Notes under the pieces: generated by a model
Seen by the model: the letters and a program-made list of their open reading frames with translations, nothing else
Told to the model about the DNA's origin: nothing
Databases searched by the model: none
Assembly (NCBI RefSeq): GCF_003058365.1
Contig: NZ_CP028858.1
Location: forward strand, 2,096,836-2,160,835
DNA: 64,000 nt
DNA from: Halococcoides cellulosivorans
GTDB taxonomy: Archaea > Halobacteriota > Halobacteria > Halobacteriales > Haloarculaceae
Direction of reading: 5' to 3'
Translations under genes and position numbers: made by a program
In this document: positions 59,542 through 64,000 of the stretch, piece after piece
Layout: every line of letters begins with the position of its first letter
Numbering within the stretch: position 1 is the first letter of the stretch

Positions 59542-60815
59542 CAGTTCCCACCCCCGGGCTCGCTGGCAAAGGCCTGCTGGAGGACGACCGCCAGGGGCGT
59601 CCCCCGTTTCCAGTCGACGGTGCGCACGCCCGCGGCCTGACACCGCGCGAGTCGGGACTGCCGGCGCACCCGCGCGAGTGTCCCCGTGACGGTGTTGTGT
59701 GTGAGTACGTCCGGCGAGCACAGCGTCCGCGAGAAGTCGTGAGCGCCCCAGGTGGCGAGCGCGTCGACCAGTCGATCGTCGAGCAACGGCGAGAAGACCA
59801 GCAGTTGGGCCCGCGGCGGCGCGAGCGACGCGATCCGGGCGATCTGATCGTCGACGGGGCCCGCGCTCTCGGCGTCGGCGGCGGCCTGGAACCGATCGAT
59901 CGCACGGGCGCGGTGGTCGGCCCCCCGTCCGGGGTCGAGCCAGTGGAGGCCGTCGGCGTCGGGCCCGTCGACGCCGATCACCGCGACCGAAATCTCGTTG
60001 CCGCCCGCGAGCAGGTCACTCGTCGCGCGCGTCGCGGCGTAGGCCGACAACTCGACGGCGGTCGGGCGTCCGGGCCCCGCCGCGACGCGGGTGGACTCGC
60101 GGGCGTCGACGACGATCACGACCGTCGCGCCCGTCCGACGGCGGTAGTTGACCGTCGCGAGGTCGTCGCGTTTCGCGTAGTGTCGCCAGTCGATCCGGTC
60201 GGCGGGATCCTCGGGGTGGTACTCTCGAACGGAGTGAAATTCGAGGCCGCCGCCGGGGTCGTCCGTGCTGCGCTGGCCGCCCGCGAGCGCGCCCTCGTCG
60301 TCGATCGGCGGTGCGCCCGCGTCGATTCGACAGTCCAGGCGGTCGTCGCCCGCGACCGCGGGTGTGAGCGTCGCCCGCCGGCCCGCACCGACCGATCGGC
60401 AGTGGATCGTCGGCGGATCGAACGTGTGGGTGCCCCGGCGGGCCGCGAGATCGTAGGAGACGAGTGCGGTCTCGCCGGGATCGAGCGTGGTCGCGGCGCG
60501 CGGCGACCCCGACAGCGCCGCGAGGTCGGCGGGCACGCCGTCGATCACGCGGACATCGCGCAGGCGTCGATCGCCCCGATTCTCGACGACCAGTCGGACC
60601 GCAACGGGTCGGCCGGGGGGAGCGGGCGTCGGATCGATCTCGCGGCGGACACCCAGTGCGGGATCGGGGCCGGTCCCGAGACGGCTGCCCGCGAGCGCAC
60701 CCAGCGGGAGCAGCGCGGCGACGAGCAGGCCAGCGTGGCCGGCCACCGCGCCCGCCGTCGCGAGTAGCGCCGTCGCGGCGACCGCCGCGCGCCAGCGATC
60801 GGTCGGCGCGCTCAC
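59541..60815 (-). CDS. DUF58-domain protein
   Basis: A 424-residue protein with two N-terminal hydrophobic segments (about residues 9-45), a beta domain with 'PVAVRLVVENRGDRRLRDVR' and the DUF58 core 'EFHSVREYHPEDPADRIDWR' then HYAKRDDLATVNYR. A VWA-like domain follows: 'TVVIVVDARESTRVAAGPGR' and 'LLVFSPLLDDRLVDALATWG', though the usual metal-site D-x-S-x-S reads DARES. DUF58 proteins act with MoxR ATPases in building envelope or redox complexes. The stop is coupled to the next gene and the start overlaps the previous stop by four bases. Confidence 0.9.
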   Translation of the reverse strand: MSAPTDRWRAAVAATALLATAGAVAGHAGLLVAALLPLGALAGSRLGTGPDPALGVRREIDPTPAPPGRPVAVRLVVENRGDRRLRDVRVIDGVPADLAALSGSPRAATTLDPGETALVSYDLAARRGTHTFDPPTIHCRSVGAGRRATLTPAVAGDDRLDCRIDAGAPPIDDEGALAGGQRSTDDPGGGLEFHSVREYHPEDPADRIDWRHYAKRDDLATVNYRRRTGATVVIVVDARESTRVAAGPGRPTAVELSAYAATRATSDLLAGGNEISVAVIGVDGPDADGLHWLDPGRGADHRARAIDRFQAAADAESAGPVDDQIARIASLAPPRAQLLVFSPLLDDRLVDALATWGAHDFSRTLCSPDVLTHNTVTGTLARVRRQSRLARCQAAGVRTVDWKRGTPLAVVLQQAFASEPGGGN

Positions 60816-61519
60816 TCCGATCGCCCCCCGAACTGCGCGCCGGCCGGTTCCAGACGCCCGTCGACGGTCCGCCGGAGTTCCGCGAGCGGTGGATCAGTGA
60901 TCGGCACCGGACGGGGCGCGGTCTGGCCCGCGACGGTCGGCAGGCGGTCCTCGGCGGTGTGAACGATGGCGTCGACCGCGCGATTCACGCGGCGTCGAAA
61001 GACGCGCTCGGGGAACAGCCACCGCTCGATGCGGACCGATAGCGGGCGGGCAGGTGGCTCGACCGCGGGATCGAGCAGCGCTGCGGCGGTCGAATCGTCG
61101 GTCCACGCGCCAGCCGCCAGATCCCGCTCGGCGGTCGCGCGGTCGGCCCCCGAGGCCTCGTACACCTCGATCAGCGTCGCGCGCAACACCGGCCGGACCC
61201 GTTCGGCGGCCCGTTCGAGGTCGTCGGCCCCGCGGATCGCGCCCGTCGCGGCCTCCAGCGGGTCGAGCAGGTCACGCCCGGAGACGGTCGCGGCCCGGCG
61301 ACTCCGCTCGGGTGACCGTTCGGGGGGCTGGATCGAGGGGACCCCACCACCCGATCGGCGGAGCACGCGATAGCTACTCCAGCAGACCCCGACGATCCCG
61401 ACGAGCGCCGCGAGTGCCGTGCCGAGGATGCCGGCCCCGACACCCGCGACGAGCGCGAGCACGGCGGCCGCGAGGACGACGAGCGCGGTGCCGACCGCCG
61501 CCCAGTCACGATATCTCAT
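60812..61519 (-). CDS. Membrane protein of the MoxR-DUF58 operon (DUF7269-like)
   Basis: A 235-residue protein. Two hydrophobic segments lie at the N-terminus (about residues 8-47, 'ALVVLAAAVLALVAGVGAGI' and 'LGTALAALVGIVGVCW'). The rest is soluble and helical, with 'DLLDPLEAATGAIRGADDLE', 'VRPVLRATLIEVYEASGADR' and a basic stretch 'RIERWLFPERVFRRRVNRAV'. It lies between the DUF4129 and DUF58 genes with four-base overlaps on both sides. The family is restricted to haloarchaeal operons of this kind (DUF7269, name from memory). It may link the DUF4129 and DUF58 proteins at the membrane. Confidence 0.8.
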   Translation of the reverse strand: MRYRDWAAVGTALVVLAAAVLALVAGVGAGILGTALAALVGIVGVCWSSYRVLRRSGGGVPSIQPPERSPERSRRAATVSGRDLLDPLEAATGAIRGADDLERAAERVRPVLRATLIEVYEASGADRATAERDLAAGAWTDDSTAAALLDPAVEPPARPLSVRIERWLFPERVFRRRVNRAVDAIVHTAEDRLPTVAGQTAPRPVPITDPPLAELRRTVDGRLEPAGAQFGGRSE

Positions 61520-63000
61520 GGCTCCTCCAGGCGGTCGAGGGCCTCGGCGGCCCGATCGGCCCGGTCGGCGTCGAGCGGGCGGTCACCGTACTCGATCTCG
61601 CGGAACACTGCAGTGAGCGTCGCGACCGCGTCGGCGGGTTCGCCCGCTTCGATCGCACGCCGGGCGATGGCTCCCGGTGGCGTCGTCGCCCACTCACGAG
61701 GCGCGATCCGCCGAGCGAACGCCCGATACCGCTCGCGAAGGCGTTCGCGAGTCAGGTCGGGGTGTTCGACGGGCGCGAGGTCGGGCGTCGGGGGCGGCGT
61801 CTCCACCGTCGAGATCGCGTCGGGCGCCCCCGACCGCCCCCACGCGACCGCCAGGCCCACCAGCGCGAGCACGCCGATCCCGGCCACGACGGGGATCACC
61901 CCGAGGATCGCCGTCAGAAGGTAGGTGGGCCAGACCGCGACCCGCGTCGTCTGGTCGGCCCCGCTGACCCGGTAGGTCGCGAACGGATCGCCCGGGAGTG
62001 TCACCGCAGCGGTCCCGTCGGCGTCCGACCTGGCGACGTCCGCACCGCGCAACTCGACCGTCGCGTCGGGGACGGGATCGTCGCCCGCGGTCACCCGGAT
62101 CGTCGCCGGATCACCCGGCGTCGCGAGCAGGCGGTCCGCCGACAGCGACGCCCGGAGGTGGGCGATGTCGATCTCGCGGGTCCCCGCGAAGTCGCCCCGC
62201 TCGACTGTGATCTGGACGGTCTCGCCGGACTCTGGCAGTCGGACGCGTGCACGACCCGAACTGTCGGTCCGGCCCGTCCGGTCGCCGTCGAGTGTGACGG
62301 TCGCGTTCGGCACGGGGCGAGATCCGATCGCGGCCCTGACGGTCACGACCGATCCCGGATAGAGGTCGCCAGTGACGGAGACGACCAGAGTCCCGCGGAC
62401 GGTCACCGTCCGCTCGATCCGATCGGTGCCGTTCTCGGGAGTCGCCGTCGTGGCCGTCTGTGCGGCGACCACGCCGATCCCGGCGCGCTCGACGGTCACC
62501 GTCTCGGGGGGCTGGCAGGCGGCGTCGCTCGGCAGATCGGCGGCGACGGTCAGGCGGCGCTCGTAGGGGACGCGCGTCGCGACCGTCCCGCTGTCGTCGG
62601 TGACGCCGATCGACCGATCGTTGACGAAGACCTCCGCGCCCGCGACCGGGCCGCGCGGCGACCGCACGACGACGGCCATTCGATCGCCGGGCACGACCCG
62701 CGCGGGCACGACGATCGAACACGTCGGCGCCAGCAGTTCGCCGCCCGGATCGCCGTCCTCGACCGGACGGGTTTCGCCCCCGTCGGTGCCCTCGCTCGGA
62801 TCGGCGGTCTCGCCAGTCTCCTCGGGCGACGGTGCGGTCTGAGTGGCGTTCTCGCCGGGACCGGTCGGCTCGCGAGCGTCGCTCGGGTTCGGGTGTGGCG
62901 CGGCGACCGCCGCGAACAGGAGTGCGACGACACAGAGCGCGATGACGAACAACTGATCGGCCGGCCAGTCGGCCGCGAGACGACGCAGGTCACTCAGCAT
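61516..63000 (-). CDS. DUF4129 protein with extracellular Ig-like repeats
   Basis: A 494-residue membrane protein and first gene of the operon. A hydrophobic segment near residues 13-35 ('LFVIALCVVALLFAAVAAPH') places the following 350 residues outside. That part has an acidic linker and three or four beta repeats of the carboxypeptidase-regulatory kind: 'VNDRSIGVTDDSGTVATRVP', 'LDGDRTGRTDSSGRARVRLP' and 'GADVARSDADGTAAVTLPGD'. A second segment (about 372-397) returns to the cytoplasm, where 'LRERYRAFARRIAPREWATT' and 'PADAVATLTAVFREIEYGDR' match the DUF4129 domain usually fused to transglutaminases. No transglutaminase domain is present. It overlaps the next gene by four bases. Confidence 0.85.
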   Translation of the reverse strand: MLSDLRRLAADWPADQLFVIALCVVALLFAAVAAPHPNPSDAREPTGPGENATQTAPSPEETGETADPSEGTDGGETRPVEDGDPGGELLAPTCSIVVPARVVPGDRMAVVVRSPRGPVAGAEVFVNDRSIGVTDDSGTVATRVPYERRLTVAADLPSDAACQPPETVTVERAGIGVVAAQTATTATPENGTDRIERTVTVRGTLVVSVTGDLYPGSVVTVRAAIGSRPVPNATVTLDGDRTGRTDSSGRARVRLPESGETVQITVERGDFAGTREIDIAHLRASLSADRLLATPGDPATIRVTAGDDPVPDATVELRGADVARSDADGTAAVTLPGDPFATYRVSGADQTTRVAVWPTYLLTAILGVIPVVAGIGVLALVGLAVAWGRSGAPDAISTVETPPPTPDLAPVEHPDLTRERLRERYRAFARRIAPREWATTPPGAIARRAIEAGEPADAVATLTAVFREIEYGDRPLDADRADRAAEALDRLEEP

Positions 63001-63070
63001 CGGCAGGTGACCCACCGTTCGCCCCACGGGGGCGTCATTCTGTCGGACACCGCGATCCGAGGTAGGGAGA

Positions 63071-63077
63071 CTTATCT
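63071..63077 (+). promoter_or_regulatory. TATA-like box of hisC
   Basis: CTTATCT centred 27 bases before the ATG at 63101, in the 100-base gap divergent from the DUF4129 operon. Confidence 0.5.
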
Positions 63078-63100
63078 GGGGGCGTCCCCCGGTTTCGTAC

Positions 63101-64000
63101 ATGGAGCCGCGCGACCTCTCGGCGCATTCGGTCTATCGGCCGGGTCGCGGTATCGAGGAGACGGCCCGCGAGTTGGGCCTGGATCCCGACGACCTGGTCA
63201 AGCTCTCCTCGAACGAGAACCCCCTCGGCCCGAGTCCGGCGGCCGTCGACGCCGTCCGGGCGGCGGCCGATCAGATGCACGTCTACCCGACCACGAGTCA
63301 TACGGACCTCACCGCCGCGCTGGCCGAGGAGTGGGACGTTTCCGACGCCCAGATCTGGCTGGCCAACGGCGGCGACGGCGCGCTTGATTACCTCGCACGC
63401 GCGATGATCGAGCCCGGCGACCGCGTGCTCGTCCCCGAGCCCGATTTCACGTATCACGCGATGAGCGCGCGATACCACCACGCGACCGTCGACAGCGTCC
63501 CGCTGGTCGCCGAGGAGGAGTTTCGCCAGACGCCCGACCGGATCGCCGGGGCCGTCGACGACCACCGGATCGTCTATCTCACCCGCCCGCACAACCCGAC
63601 GGGGTCGACGATCGACCTCGAATCGCTCCGGGCGATCGCCGATCGAACCGGCCCTGAAACGCTCGTGGTCGTCGACGAGGCCTACCAGCGCTTCGCGGAC
63701 GTGACGAGCGCCGTCGAGTTGCTCTCGGAGCGCGACGACGTCGCCGTCCTGCGGAGTTTCTCGAAGACCTACGGGATGGCGGGCATCCGCCTGGGGTATG
63801 CGGTCGTCCCCGAGGCCTGGGCCGACGCCTACGCCGCGATCAACACCCCGTTCGCGGCGAGCGAACTCGCCTGTCGGGCCGGCCTCGCCGCGATCGAGGA
63901 CGACGAGCACCTCGACCGGACGCTCGATCTGGTGGAGTGGGCCCGCTCGTACATCCGCGAGCACCTCGACGCGCCGACGCTGCCCAGCGGCGGGAACTTC
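63101..64000 (+). CDS. hisC: Histidinol-phosphate aminotransferase, 5' part
   Basis: The first 300 codons of a PLP-dependent class I aminotransferase; the rest lies past the right edge. It would convert imidazole acetol phosphate to histidinol phosphate in histidine synthesis. The N-terminus 'MEPRDLSAHSVYRPGRGIEE' and 'DLVKLSSNENPLGPSPAAVD' are HisC signatures. 'WLANGGDGALDYLARAMIEP' binds the cofactor phosphate, 'TRPHNPTGSTIDLESLRAIA' holds the conserved Asn, 'VVVDEAYQRFADV' the Asp, and 'SFSKTYGMAGIRLGY' the PLP lysine (about residue 222). CobD-type decarboxylases are related but lack this N-terminus. The start is leaderless after a CTTATCT box. Confidence 0.95.
   Translation, partial: MEPRDLSAHSVYRPGRGIEETARELGLDPDDLVKLSSNENPLGPSPAAVDAVRAAADQMHVYPTTSHTDLTAALAEEWDVSDAQIWLANGGDGALDYLARAMIEPGDRVLVPEPDFTYHAMSARYHHATVDSVPLVAEEEFRQTPDRIAGAVDDHRIVYLTRPHNPTGSTIDLESLRAIADRTGPETLVVVDEAYQRFADVTSAVELLSERDDVAVLRSFSKTYGMAGIRLGYAVVPEAWADAYAAINTPFAASELACRAGLAAIEDDEHLDRTLDLVEWARSYIREHLDAPTLPSGGNF

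Noticed and set aside
61054-63387. 777-residue plus-strand frame over the DUF7269/DUF4129 genes and hisC start
   Set aside because: Antisense to two coupled genes and out of frame with hisC, whose HisC motifs are clear.

Overview
The window is a 64 kb stretch of a haloarchaeal (class Halobacteria) chromosome. The evidence is acidic proteins rich in Asp and Glu, GC-rich third codon positions, leaderless genes whose start codon lies 26-29 bases after a TATA-like box, twin-arginine (Tat) signals on most secreted proteins, an archaeal aEF-1beta, a TYW1-type wyosine enzyme, an ABCE1/Rli1 recycling factor, an AglB oligosaccharyltransferase, and a tRNA-Trp with the haloarchaeal guide-RNA intron. The polysaccharide-degrading genes, lactate permease and L-lactate dehydrogenase fit a carbohydrate-using haloarchaeon, perhaps of the Haloarcula/Halorhabdus kind, but the genus cannot be fixed from this sequence.

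Layout. 1-4550: the start of argS, a small conserved gene, twy1, a winged-helix regulator, an EMC6-like membrane protein and rli1. 4577-7470: a more AT-rich, accessory-looking stretch with a TnpB transposon bounded by two hairpins, a possible broken zinc-ribbon gene, and a two-gene unit (Tat-exported protein plus a 56-residue peptide) not recognised here. 7471-19406: housekeeping and transport genes (MFS permease, lactate permease, uvrC, pncC, purL, a regulator with two small membrane proteins, a NifU-like protein). 19430-22827: a rubredoxin-like protein, an enolase-superfamily sugar-acid dehydratase and sdhCDB without sdhA.

24199-41541 is the richest region. It holds a complete family-5 ABC importer (binding protein, two permeases, fused double ATPase), L-lactate dehydrogenase, a secreted protein with two PL1 pectate-lyase domains, a GH2 beta-mannosidase, a secreted GH5 enzyme and a lipoprotein. 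The PL1 and GH5 proteins both end in a dockerin-like pair of calcium loops. Together they look like a plant-polysaccharide utilisation locus: degradation outside, import, cleavage inside, and fermentation or oxidation through lactate.

41598-47212 holds a DICT-domain protein, a HicBA toxin-antitoxin pair, tRNA-Trp with a 106-base intron, a DtxR regulator, a MEMO protein, several zinc-finger microproteins, aEF-1beta and a glycosyltransferase. 47209-55327 holds aglB, rpiA, a large protein with three diverged repeat domains and an XPD-like helicase. 55505-64000 holds a lone PD-(D/E)XK nuclease, a tightly overlapping five-gene membrane operon (DUF4129, a small membrane protein, DUF58, a polytopic protein, MoxR ATPase) and the first 300 codons of hisC.

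No stretch longer than 300 bases lacks a gene or element; the larger gaps are described individually.
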